Below are positions 53,827 to 63,465 of a stretch of 64,000 nt of DNA, one piece after another. Origin of the DNA: Diploptera punctata (Eukaryota > Arthropoda > Insecta > Blattodea > Blaberidae); assembly GCA_030220185.1 (NCBI GenBank), contig JASPKZ010004203.1, positions 1 through 64,000 on the forward strand. The letters are read 5' to 3'. Under the pieces are notes generated by a model. The model was not told where the DNA came from. It made no database searches and was given only the letters and a program-made list of their open reading frames with translations. Positions within the stretch are counted from its first letter, which is position 1; each line of letters starts with the position of its first letter. The translations under genes were made by a program, and so were the position numbers.

Positions 53827-53863
53827 AATAATAATAATAAATAATAATAATAATAATAATAAT
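53827..53863. repeat. (AAT)n microsatellite
   Basis: Short AAT array. Confidence 0.9.
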
Positions 53864-53935
53864 GACTGTCTTTGTGGTGTAAAGGTTGGTCCTATTAGCA
53901 TATATGGGGTATCGGGTTCGATTACCAGTCATCCA
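53864..53935 (+). other. tRNA-like sequence
   Basis: TGACTG at the start pairs with CAGTCA at the end. An A-box-like GTGGTGTAAAGGTTGG and a B-box GGGTTCGATTACC are present. The anticodon arm does not fold well, so it is probably a SINE head. Confidence 0.45.
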
Positions 53936-54153
53936 TAGAAGTTTTTCTTTGTCTACAAAGCCTGGAAGAGATTAACTCAGACTCAAGATGAAAAATATGT
54001 TGCTATTTGATCTGATAAATAGTGAAATCTGTTAATATAACTGAAATTATAGTTTATAGATTGCGTCACGCTAATCACATGACTCCCATTATTGTCATCT
54101 GCTTGCATTGGCAGGAACCAGTGCACCCTCCTGACTTTTGCCACGGATATATT

Positions 54154-54154
<1 letters not shown>

Positions 54155-54206
<52 letters not shown>
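54155..54206. repeat. (AAT)n microsatellite
   Basis: AAT array. Confidence 0.95.
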
Positions 54207-54207
<1 letters not shown>

Positions 54208-54347
54208 CCAAGTTCAAGTAACTCTTCATCTTTATCAATATCACCTTTAAAAATTAAACTATTAAATAGGAATGACTCATAATTCTAAATGTTGTAACCT
54301 ACTTTTTCTAATCTTGCGAAAAACTGTATTTCTTATATTTGATACCG

Positions 54348-54525
54348 TGACCAGCCTCATGGGCTAGTTCATGAGGTCCCGGGCTCGATTCCCGGTCAGA
54401 CCATAGGAATGTAGGTTAAGTTTAGGTTAAGAACTCTCCTGGTGCTTCATTATCATTTATCGCCCATCATATCATTGGGATAACTAACTCCGCCTTCCGG
54501 GTGTCCCAACCTAAGAAATGAATTA
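54348..54525 (+). mobile_element. SINE G with deleted head region
   Basis: CATGGGCTAGTTCATGAGG shows a deletion between A- and B-boxes. GTCCCGGGCTCGATTCCC is the B-box, and the body GGTTAAGAACTCTCCTGGTG and AACTCCGCCTTCCGGG follows. Confidence 0.75.
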
Positions 54526-54609
54526 CAATTCCGCCAATGCCAGGGGAGAAAACCAAAAATGTCATAAAAGACAACCTGGTGGCATTAGACAAAAAAAATG
54601 TGTTACCTA

Positions 54610-54765
54610 GTCTACTGCCGTGGTCTTGAGGTAGCGTGCTGCCTCGTCACGCAGCGGCTCGGGTTCGATTCCCGGTCGGGACAAGATTCCAGGATGAGTT
54701 CTTTTCGGGGTTTTTCCTCACTTGTAAATAAATGTCAAGAAACTTCAGGACAACTCTGAGTCGTG
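54610..54765 (+). mobile_element. SINE V, 3'-truncated
   Basis: TACTGCCGTGGTCTTGAGG, the B-box GGGTTCGATTCCC and CTCACTTGTAAATAAATGTC match SINE V. After that the sequence diverges and the hairpin domain is absent. Confidence 0.75.
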
Positions 54766-55269
54766 AAGACAACTGACTTGTTAGTTGACGTGAGAAGTAG
54801 TGAAAACCTATTAAGAAAACTGAAACAAAGGTTGAGAAACTACGTCACGCTAATCAAATTATGTCTTGTACTTTCATTTGCTGTAGCTATTTCAATCGGT
54901 CTTGGATCTCCGGAGTTGTCGCGCTATGAATGAATATAAATCCGAGATAATACTGGTAATAACTGGGAAATAAATGTAGACTAGCGTACATTGAAAGTGA
55001 CTATACTTGGTATTGGATTTCCATACCGCAGCTGGAGTTCCCCCACCCCTTCTCTTGTCGGATAATTGGTGCGCAGTCACACAAACGATTTCGCGGCTTA
55101 TTGAAAATTGAGGAGGCTTAGCAAATTCTTTTATACAGGAGAGCAATCACTTCTGTTCCCCAGTGTCTCTCGCCCCGCATTTTGAAATCAACTATTCCCC
55201 ACCTTTTACAATATCAAGGAGCTTTTCGGACATTAGCGCGCTTGCTAATTGATAGGAATCATGAAAATT
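54766..55269. other. No gene or repeat recognised
   Basis: Nothing supported. Confidence 0.35.
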
Positions 55270-55869
55270 GTATATTACGATGCGAAGTTGGGAAATTGTT
55301 TTTACAGAATCGAGAAAAATGTTTAAAAACCGAGCGATAGCCAGGTTTTTAATTTCCGAGATTCTGTAAAACACTTCACAAACTTGCGTTGTAAATTATT
55401 TTTTGCGCGATGGTGTTTTCAAAATAATAAATAACAGTAAAATAATAACATCTTCGTTGGAAATATTTGCGTTCATATTAAACAATTGACTAATGTTAAC
55501 AGTGTAGGCAATCTTGATTAGATGAAACAACAGGTGGCCGTGAGACCAATTAGTGATAAAATAACAGGAGGCCGTGAGACCAATTAGTGATAAAATGGCA
55601 GCAAGTACGTATTTATTGTTTTATATTGTTTCAAATAAAGTTCAGTTCATTTAAAATGCTGAATTGTTTCGTATAATTTACCTTTTGGATATATTTTGTG
55701 TATCAATTGTAGGCAGTATACAAACTGTAGAGGGCAGTGGTTTTACGTCCCACACGCGTGTTTGTAATATGTAATATTACAGTATAGTTGTTTGGTTGGC
55801 AACTCCGAAATGTAGGAAGTTGAACTTTCATTGATGTAAGTACGACAAAACGCACAACCGCGCAAAAAA
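55270..55869. repeat. Element M, copy 2
   Basis: It matches 36681-37258 over its whole length, with the same hairpin (AAAAACCGAGCGATAGCCAGG then TTTTT in the loop stem) and the same TTTTTTGCGCG/CGCGCAAAAAA pair. A 34 bp unit starting AACAGGTGGCCGTGAG is duplicated head to tail (55529-55596). The Penelope-like element follows directly. Confidence 0.75.
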
Positions 55870-55882
55870 TATATTTTGTACT

Positions 55883-56818
55883 TTGATTCATGTATTTTAT
55901 GTCTTTCGGGCTAAATGGCCGTGGTCTGGTTTTATTAAAACTCGACGTTTCGTCTACTACTGCGGTAGACATCCTCAGCAGATTCTGGGTGTTCTTTGAC
56001 TTCTTAACTCTTCAAATGTCGGCTGCAGACTGGTTGTGTGTTGGAAATCGTGTTCTATTTATAGTTGAGTATTGTGTGGTGATGTTTTATAAACAGTCCG
56101 TTACTTTGGAGCTATTTTTCTGATTGGTTGTCACTGGCTTAAATCATGGGTTTTATTCTCGTGTTATATAATGCCGGAATCCAAATTTTATTAATCTTTA
56201 TAGTTTCTTCTTTTTTGTTAAAGGAATTTTTGTGTTTGTAAATTTCAATAGCCTCTCTGTGAAGTCTGGTATAGTAATGTTGTGTTTTGGACAAAACTTG
56301 TGTTTCTTCAAATTTTATGGCATGTTCTTTGTTATTCACTAAATGTTCTGCTACAGACGATTTTTCAGTTTGTTTCAACCGACAATTTCTCTTGTGTTCT
56401 CGTATTCTTGTACTTATCATCCGTTTTGTACTTCCTATGTACACTTCACCACAACTACGTGGAATACGATATATGCCAGCAGTGCTTAAAGGTTCTCGTT
56501 TATCATTGCTGGATTTAATGTATTGCTAATTTTATGTGTAGGCTTGTAGATAGTCTGGATCTTATGTTTTTTTCAGAATTCGCCCTATTTTGTCTGTTAT
56601 AGATTTAACGTAAGGTAGAAAAACCTTACCTTTGATTTGTTCCTTAGTTCTGTTGTTAGTTCCATGTTTTTTTTAGGATTTACTGCACGGTTGAAATGAA
56701 TTTTACTATACCCGTTTTCTTGGAAGGCTGTTTTAAGATGATTAATTTCTTCTTGAAGGTACTTAATAAAACCAGACCACGGCCAATTAGCCCGAAAGAC
56801 ATAAAATACATGAATCAA
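55883..56818 (-). mobile_element. Penelope-like retroelement, 5'-truncated, with inverted terminal copies
   Basis: The minus strand reads FLKEEINHLKTAF-like residues, then GIYRIP ... CGEVYIGSTKRMISTRIREH (GIY at 56469-56477, YIG at 56433-56441), then a 101-codon frame with KQTEKSSVAEHLVNNKEHA. A GIY-YIG endonuclease after an RT C-terminus is the diagnostic architecture of Penelope-like elements. 55883-55938 and 56763-56818 (56 bp each) are inverted copies of each other. They fit the inverted partial terminal repeats often seen in this group. Confidence 0.85.
55944..55978 (-). ncRNA. Hammerhead-like motif in the Penelope terminal repeat
   Basis: On the minus strand: CTGAGGA (55978-55972), stem II GTCTAC/GTAGAC with a 7-base loop (55970-55952), then GAAA (55951-55948) and CGTC. 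CTGANGA, stem II and GAAA are the conserved order of a type I hammerhead core. One extra U sits between the core A9 and stem II, and I cannot place stem I and the cleavage site with confidence, so activity is doubtful. Hammerheads are known from terminal repeats of Penelope-like elements. Confidence 0.4.
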
Positions 56819-56884
56819 AATACCTGCCGTGAAAGTCTACAATTTTACATACTCTGTACTCCTATACTGAATAGTTATTATAAG

Positions 56885-57487
56885 ATTACCAGTATTTGAG
56901 AATAAATTTATTACGAAAACTTTTTGCACCAAAGAAAATGAATGGAGGAATCTACGTAACAGTGACCTACAGGAAACAACATTAATGACAGTTAAGTCTC
57001 CTGGACTGCGATGTGCGAAACATGTGGTAGGAATACACTCATCCCTGTGAAAAACCAGATAAGTCCAAAATTGGTACAAGCAATATAGGTCGACATGTAT
57101 TTTTTTCCAGTGAACTTCCTCCCTTTTAGACTTATCTAAAACAATTAAGTTATCTATTATAAGGTGAAGAATTGACTTATATTGTGTGAAGCGACATAAA
57201 GAACAGTATCCATCAAACAATTTTAAAAAAATGAAAAAAATACTTATCTGGTTTATCCCAGGGATGAGTGTTAATAGAGTTTGAAAGTGAAGCTTGGAAA
57301 CAGCTTGTAGGAAAACCAGAGGAAAAACCTCCAGTAGGAAGGCCAAGAATGAGATGCAAAACATTCATCATGGTTTTTGGGAGCCAATTACACAGAGAGT
57401 CATTAGAAAACATTGACTTAGGGTAGAGATGTACGGAGAGCTTATGTCCGCGCGGCCATGAAACCTCCGGATTCGATATTACTAGTT
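56885..57487 (+). mobile_element. LINE A C-terminus, decayed, with an insertion
   Basis: ATTTGAGAATAAATTTATTA, GTTAAGTCTCCTGGACTGCG, GGCCAAGAATGAGATGC and CGCGCGGCCATGAAACC follow LINE A order. Between about 57056 and 57258 there is unrelated sequence bordered by AACCAGATAAGT and its complement ACTTATCTGGTT. Confidence 0.7.
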
Positions 57488-57529
57488 AGTTATTATGCGA
57501 TCAGCATCTATATCGATATGAATGTCATT

Positions 57530-57785
57530 TTGATTTATTTATGTACAAATTTACACACCTTTCTCCACATAAAATTATATTTTTCATTTTCCGCTCGTCA
57601 CTAAATATCAATTAGATATCGTGTAGTCCTTGTCCAATCATTTATGATCTTCTTTTCTTCATCAATGGACTGCCAGGTCATTTTTTTCTTTCATCTCCCA
57701 GACGGACACCATTTCATCATACCTGCAGGTAATGTTCATTTTTACACACTTTATATTAGCTTGACCTGTATCTAGCTACCTATGT
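57530..57785 (-). mobile_element. LINE J fragment, weak
   Basis: TTGATTTATTTATGTACAAA, CACCTTTCTCCACATAAAA and a CCAGACGGACACCATT segment follow the layout of 33282-33500. Coding sense is mostly lost. Confidence 0.4.
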
Positions 57786-57973
57786 AACGGAATCTTTCAA
57801 CGCGATTTTCACCCACTTAGAAACATTGGATCGACTTGAAACTTTGTGTACTTGTAAAGAACCCGTGACAACACAATAATTTCATATTTTGTTTTTAAAA
57901 TCCTGGCCAGAATCATCAGAAAAAAATGTAAACTGGTATAATAGGTTGCGGACTTGTCGACTTTTTAGTCAAT

Positions 57974-58065
57974 CGTCGTAAGAGCTCAGTTGGTAGAGCG
58001 TTGTACTCTAGTGGTATATAATTTTAGTAATCCATAGGTCCCTGGTTCAAACCCGGCTCGGAGGA
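57974..58065 (+). tRNA. tRNA-Tyr-like pseudogene with intron-like insert
   Basis: AGAGCTCAGTTGGTAGAGCG and GGTTCAAACCCGGCTC are very close to insect tRNA-Tyr D-arm and T-arm. The anticodon region reads ACTCTAG, followed by about 16 extra bases ending TTTTAG before the anticodon stem would resume. That is the position of the tRNA-Tyr intron. The anticodon would be CTA instead of GTA, and the anticodon and acceptor stems are imperfect. Most likely a pseudogene. Confidence 0.5.
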
Positions 58066-58170
58066 TTTTTTTAGAAGGTATTACTTTTAGCTCATAGTAC
58101 AATAGTATCGAATTTAAAGATATTTACATTTTTATATTATTCTGTAAAATATTAAAAGTAAAAAATAAAA

Positions 58171-58651
58171 AATAAATAATAGTTTTAAAAAACTAAAATA
58201 ACACACTTTATTAGAAAACCGAACTAAAAAATGAAAAATAATTTTAATTTCCAACACGCTTGGGATAAAATTAAAGTGGTCAACAAAAAATCATCTCCTA
58301 ACACATATAGAATAAAACTAGAGTTATCAACAAAAAGAAAATAATTTTACCATCAAAAGCGTGGAGTGCTTTTTATGATTTTTACATTTTCTTCTTAGAG
58401 ACTTTACTTTTACCAATATATGTTTATTATCAAATATATTAATTTATATAGAGCACCCCACGCTTTTGATGGTAAAATTATTTTATTTTTGTTGATAACT
58501 CTAGTTTTATTCTATATGTGTTGGAGATGATTTTTTGTTGACTACCTTAATTTTATCCCAAGCGTGTTGGAAAGTAAAATTATTTTTTCATTTTTTAGTT
58601 CGATTTTCTAGTAAAGCGTGTTGTTTTAGTTTTTTTAAACTATTATTTATT
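58171..58651. repeat. Large foldback, 200 bp arms
   Basis: The left arm 58171-58370 and right arm 58452-58651 are inverted copies (for example CCAACACGCTTGGGATAAAA with TTTTATCCCAAGCGTGTTGG). The 81 bp loop is unrelated. There are A-rich ends, no coding sense and no clear TSD. Confidence 0.9.
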
Positions 58652-58697
58652 GCATTCTTCTTATGTGTTCATACAATTTATATTGCTTGAAGCTGAC

Positions 58698-58698
<1 letters not shown>

Positions 58699-58733
<35 letters not shown>

Positions 58734-58745
58734 TAATAATAATAA
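58699..58745. repeat. (AAT)n microsatellite
   Basis: AAT array with one interruption. Confidence 0.9.
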
Positions 58746-58749
58746 TGAT

Positions 58750-59635
58750 AATGAATAATAATACATTCAAATCAATTCGTATGACAGCATTACTTCTGTG
58801 CAGTTCTTCAAATCGCCATCGTCTTCAAGTTCCCTGTCTGTTGCTCTCATAATTTCTGATATAATGAAGGATCAACATTTCGAATATTCATTGCTATCAC
58901 AATTGAAATTGTGTTAAATTGTTTCAAATAATAATAAAGCACTTTTTAAACCGTCTTCTTCAATTATAATATATTTTTATTTTTTAAAAACTCGCTGAAT
59001 TATTACATCATGAAGGCCTTTCAAAAATATGTTTCATCTTCGGCATGTTAATTGATACTGATATCGGCGTGTAATTTATATAATGGATTTAGGTATGTGG
59101 GTGTGTTCTTGTTTAGAATATTATAATATTTGCTTCTCTTAAAATGTCTATGGAATTTGAAAAAAAAAAAAAAAGTCTTGAAATTTCCATACTTGCTAAA
59201 ATATTTTTATTAATAAATGCCAGGAAAGTTATAAAACATTTTTTAAGTGAATGTCGGATTTATAACTGTCATGTGATGTTTTTAAAGGAATCTGTAAATG
59301 AAAGGGAAAAATGTGAGAGTAAGAAGGGTGGGCAGAATAATGAGATGGTGCGGTCAGTGTTTGCTCTTGACCGCTGGCAGATAGTGATACTGCTGCACGA
59401 TGTGTACACCCGCTATCTAAACTGCCGCACGCCCCCCCCCACCCTTACAAGTACAAGGAACGTACGAGCGTACAGGTAACATGTCCAGCTACATTCAATG
59501 TATGTTATATAACCACTTGTTTATTAATCTGATATTTAGATGAGTGTGATCAATGTGACGTGAATATACCTGCAAAATAAATAAATAATGGAAGAAAATA
59601 TATAGGTGATCGGAAGGACCGTAAAATATCTTTTA
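58750..59635. other. No gene recognised
   Basis: A 111-codon + frame (59144-59479) is A-rich at its start and has no domain; it is not called. Confidence 0.35.
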
Positions 59636-61060
59636 CGTCATGGAATTAGGCCATATACCTGTTTACACATCAAGAGACCGTATCCATCCATCTACTTATG
59701 AGGCGCCCAATATTTCTTCTTCCTTTGGGTTGGTAGTGAAGCGAAATTTATGGGAGTATATTGGGTGTCGTTTTTAAATGTTGAAGCTAATTAGATCTTC
59801 AGTTTTGGATTTTTTCTATGACATTGCAGATGTTTAATTTGGTTTTTATTTGTTCATTATATTTCTTAACCAACCACATATAACCTGCTACTGAAAGTAA
59901 GAATTTCATTACAGAGACTTCTAATTCCCTTTTATCTGATCTTTTAAGTGTCCAGTTTTCACAAGCATATGTTGACATAGATACTGCCATTGTTTTATAG
60001 AATTTGAATTGTGTGATATTTAATGTTTTGTTTTTTAGAGTTCTGCTTGTTGTTCTGCACTTATTATAAAATTTATTGAATTTTAAGTTTGTATAATTAT
60101 TTTTGCTGTAAGATATGTAATGGAATGCAGAAGATGGAACATGATTCTGAATGGTCTTCGTAGTTTTAACTACTAGACGAAGTTTCTTGAAGATAAATTT
60201 AATTTAGTTGAGGACGACTGTTTTATCAGATACTTATTTTAATATTTTAACATTTTGTTACATAACCTCAATGTTTTACAATTAACATTATACCTTTAGT
60301 AGTTGAAATTGTTTACTTGTTCTATTAAAGTATTATTGATCATTATTTTGCATCGTCTATGATTTAATTCTTCGAAAGCCATTACTTTTTTTTGCGATAT
60401 GGGCTTATTGTATATACTTATTACTTCATTAGTATATGGATAGCTATTTGTAACTCGTCCTCTGTATTACTAAAAGATAACCTTATCTGCGAAAAGTATA
60501 GTGTTCAAGGCTTGGTCATTTATTTTAAACTGGTTGTTTAATTGTTCTTGTTGTCCACCGCTGTGCTCTCGAGGTCTGCCTTGTCACGCAACAGGCCCGG
60601 GTTCGATTCCCGGTCGGGACAGACTCGTGGGTGAGGTTTTTTCGGGATTATTCCTCACCTGTAAGGCAAATGTCTGGAAGCTTAGGACCTAACGGTCACC
60701 GAAAATCATCCGGCCATCATCATCATCCTTATCATTATCATCATCATCATCATCATCATCCTTCACCGGTGTGGAAAGGAACGGGACGCTACCACACTTA
60801 TAATGCCCTAGTAAAGCTGCAAAGCATGGCATGAAAATGTTAAAATTGCAATGAAAGACCTGCTCTCGGGAAGAATTACTATGGATGGATGGAATTGTTC
60901 TTGCCATTGCCTAATGGTGTCGTCAATGTATATACTAAACAACGCACGAGACATTGGTTATCCTTGTTTAACTCCTTGATTTGTTTTTATTTGTATTTTT
61001 CCAATTTTAACCGCAGAAGATAGGCGTACTAATTTATGTTGAAATTCCTTCGAAGAAGTC
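59636..61060 (-). mobile_element. LINE B split by SINE V
   Basis: The minus strand upstream piece (60904-61060) reads ALFSIYIDDTIRQWQEQ and continues across the SINE into LNNQFKINDQALN then ILFADKVIF. Farther down are CENWTLKRSDKRELE and VMKFLLSVAGYMW. The 3' side has the GGAATTAGGCC-type LINE B 3' UTR. The catalytic FADD is FADK. Several frames are broken. Confidence 0.8.
60540..60903 (+). mobile_element. SINE V, full length with 11 bp TSD, inside LINE B RT
   Basis: The SINE 60551-60892 lies between exact AATTGTTCTTG at 60540-60550 and 60893-60903. Head (GTGCTCTCGAGG, B-box GGGTTCGATTCCC), ATC tract and the ATGGATGGATGG tail are present. The first 3' hairpin is degraded (GCATGAAAATGTTAAAATTG). 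Confidence 0.95.
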
Positions 61061-61069
61061 AGAGGAAAC

Positions 61070-61639
61070 AATGACTAAATCATATTTTAACGGGAAAAGG
61101 AAATTAGACTATCTTTAGCACAAAAGACTATAAATGCATATCACAAACTAAACACTCATATATTACAAACTATATCGAGATTTTCTTCCATTACATCCTC
61201 GGCTATATCTCAAGCTGCATTTTTTAAACTTTTTCTGGCATTGTTCGCTACTACGTCCTACAGCGCTGCATTTTTTCGATAAATGTGCAAAGACAAAAAC
61301 TTAATACATAATCCTTCCGTGGAATGTGTAGAGAAATTCGCCAGCTTTCCGATTAGACATCTTTCTCGCTTGAAGCCAAGAGCGAAATGAGTAATGTCAC
61401 GTGATCTGTTCTAAATCCTGCACTTCCTTCCGTGGGCCTCTATTTCGAACAACTTCCTCTTCAGATTCTATGGACAGACTATAGTTACCTCTGTCTTGTA
61501 CTATTCATTTCCAATTATCTTTATTTCTCTATATCTCTCTTTCTCTCTTTGCCTTAGTCCCTCCTTTTGTAGTTGCCTTCCCCACGCCTCCAAAACCTCT
61601 CAGGGACACGATCTGCTGGAAGAAAATTTTAAATTCTCA

Positions 61640-61640
<1 letters not shown>
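61070..61640. other. No gene or repeat recognised
   Basis: Pyrimidine-rich patch near 61500-61570. Nothing else. Confidence 0.35.

Positions 61641-61644
<4 letters not shown>

Positions 61645-61686
<42 letters not shown>
61645..61686. repeat. (AT)n microsatellite
   Basis: About 21 AT repeats left of a MITE. Confidence 0.95.
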
Positions 61687-61696
<10 letters not shown>

Positions 61697-61698
61697 AT

Positions 61699-62196
61699 AC
61701 AGGGTGTAACAGAACCTCACCGACAAAATTATTGGGATGATAGGCCATGGAGAGAGGATCATTTTTTTGTGGAGGAACATATAGTCGCAAACACGTCGTT
61801 TATGCGTTATGCGCAGATAAGGGTCGGAATTGAATACAAATAATTGTACACGTATAATTTTATTGAAAAAGACATGCTTTTATAATAAGTGTTCAAACAA
61901 TCGACCCTGTGCCTCATTACATGTTTGATATCGTCGCAGCAACGATCGGCCAGCATGGCCAATCATGCCAGGATTCTTTTATTGTTTAAACACTTATCGT
62001 AAAAACATGTATTTTTCAATAAAATGATACGTGTAATCGTTCGTATCCAATTCCGATCCTTACAAGTGAACACCTTCATCTGCGCATAACTCATAAAAAA
62101 CGCGTTTGCGACTATATATTCCTTCACAAAAAATTATCCTCTCTGCATGACCTATCATCCCTATAATTTTGTCGGTGAGGTCCTGTTACACTCTAT
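61699..62196. mobile_element. MITE with ~200 bp inverted arms
   Basis: ACAGGGTGTAACAGAACCTC and CACCGACAAAATTAT at the left recur inverted at the right (GTCGGTGAGGTCCTGTTAC). Matching continues through the arms to AACAATAAAAG-type sequence around a centre near 61945. Flanks are TA-rich, so a TA target is possible. No coding capacity. Confidence 0.8.
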
Positions 62197-62207
62197 ATGT
62201 ATATATA

Positions 62208-62270
62208 TCCATCCTTGCACTTGTGAAATAAAAAAAAATATTTTTTTTATTTCACAAGTGCAAGGATGGA
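62208..62270. other. 63 bp near-perfect palindrome
   Basis: TCCATCCTTGCACTTGTGAA followed by an A-run is mirrored by a T-run and TTCACAAGTGCAAGGATGGA. The arms are 30 bp without mismatch around a three-base centre (62238-62240). Confidence 0.97.
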
Positions 62271-62394
62271 TTCCCGAATGAGTTATCAGCTCGATGCCGA
62301 GCCCATTTCCGAGACAACACGATTGTTTAAGAGAAGACACACCGTTCACTCATACAATCATATATGAAAGGTGAAAGGTGAGCATGATACGATC

Positions 62395-62710
62395 ATCATA
62401 TCCTTTTGTTTTTAGTTGGCGCACAGGACCTCAATGGAGCTCTTCTATTTGGTTCTACTTCTTGTCAAGATCTTTGCTTGTTTCCAACTTTAACCCATCG
62501 CGGCCGCGATGCATCGCACCGAATTCACTTCCAACTGCCCTTCTCCAAATCATCCTTGGTCTTCCAACCTTCCTTGCGCCTTGCAGATTCAAGTCCAATG
62601 GACACTTTTCTACTGCGTTTTGTGGTTTGTGTACAGAATGTTGATCCAACATCACTTTCCTTCTTTAATTTGTCCTTCGATACGTGCGTGTCCAGTCTTA
62701 CAACAAAATG
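62395..62710 (-). mobile_element. LINE C-terminal fragment (other family)
   Basis: A minus-strand frame reads CPLDLNLQGARKVGRPRMIW then RRAVGSEFGAM, the GKRK.GRP..TWRR pattern of LINE C-termini. It is not close to LINE A or B. Confidence 0.5.
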
Positions 62711-62764
62711 AATATGAAATGATGGGAAGATAATATTCCTGGACTATTTTAACCTTAAACTTAC

Positions 62765-62889
62765 CTGACATTTGTGAACAAACCCAGAGAAAAAACTCTT
62801 CCAAGAAACTTGACCCAGACGGAAATAGAACTCAGAATGTGCCCGAGATAAATACGTTACCGTACGTCTATACCACAGCGGTGGACTTT
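62765..62889 (-). mobile_element. SINE V head, diverged
   Basis: Reverse-complemented: GTCCACCGCTGTGGTATAGA, CGGGCACATTCTGAGTTC (poor B-box), CCGTCTGGGTCAAG and CACAAATGTCAGG. The order is that of the SINE V 5' half. Confidence 0.55.
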
Positions 62890-63394
62890 CTAACGAGTAA
62901 TTTTTATTGATTGTATCTCTTTTTTTAAAATCGTATTCCTATTTTAGTTTTTTTATAGAATCCTCCAGCCATTATTTGTTGTTACATTCTTCTCAAATAG
63001 GCTATTCTAGCCATGCGATTCTTCTTGATTATTATGTTAATATTTCAAATGTACTCATAACTTTATATAAACTGTCTTCTGTTTTACTTTTCCCGAAAAT
63101 GTTATATAAAACTTTCATTTTTTTATTTAGTATAGACCAACAGGCATATAACTGAAAACTGAGGATTTTTACATTTTCCTTCATTTTCTGATTTTCTTTT
63201 CTTTGTTTTACTTTTTGCTTTTTTACATTTCCAACATACAAATACAAATGCAGAATACACGTGCAGTCTCAGGGAGGTGATATAAAATCGACTCTTCTGT
63301 TGGGAATCGAACTCAGCGGACAGAATCAAAAGTAGAAACTCTGTCGACAACGTAACGGTGATGAATAAGAAAAAAAAATACAGTCGGGTTATTC
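62890..63394. other. No gene or repeat recognised
   Basis: T-rich. Open frames here have no domain. A tRNA-like patch lies near 63295-63350 (GGGAATCGAACTCAGC). Confidence 0.35.
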
Positions 63395-63465
63395 GCACTT
63401 AGGTTTGAATCTGGGATCACGCAAACACGAGTCTCAAACGCTACCGTCTGTATCACCTATTTCAG
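63395..63465 (-). other. tRNA-like SINE head
   Basis: Shares GAGTCTCAAACGCTA and GGTTTGAATCTGGGA (B-box complement) with 11885-11957. Confidence 0.45.

Noticed and set aside
59144..59479. 111-codon frame starting with poly-Lys
   Set aside because: A-run at the start and no recognisable domain; likely chance.
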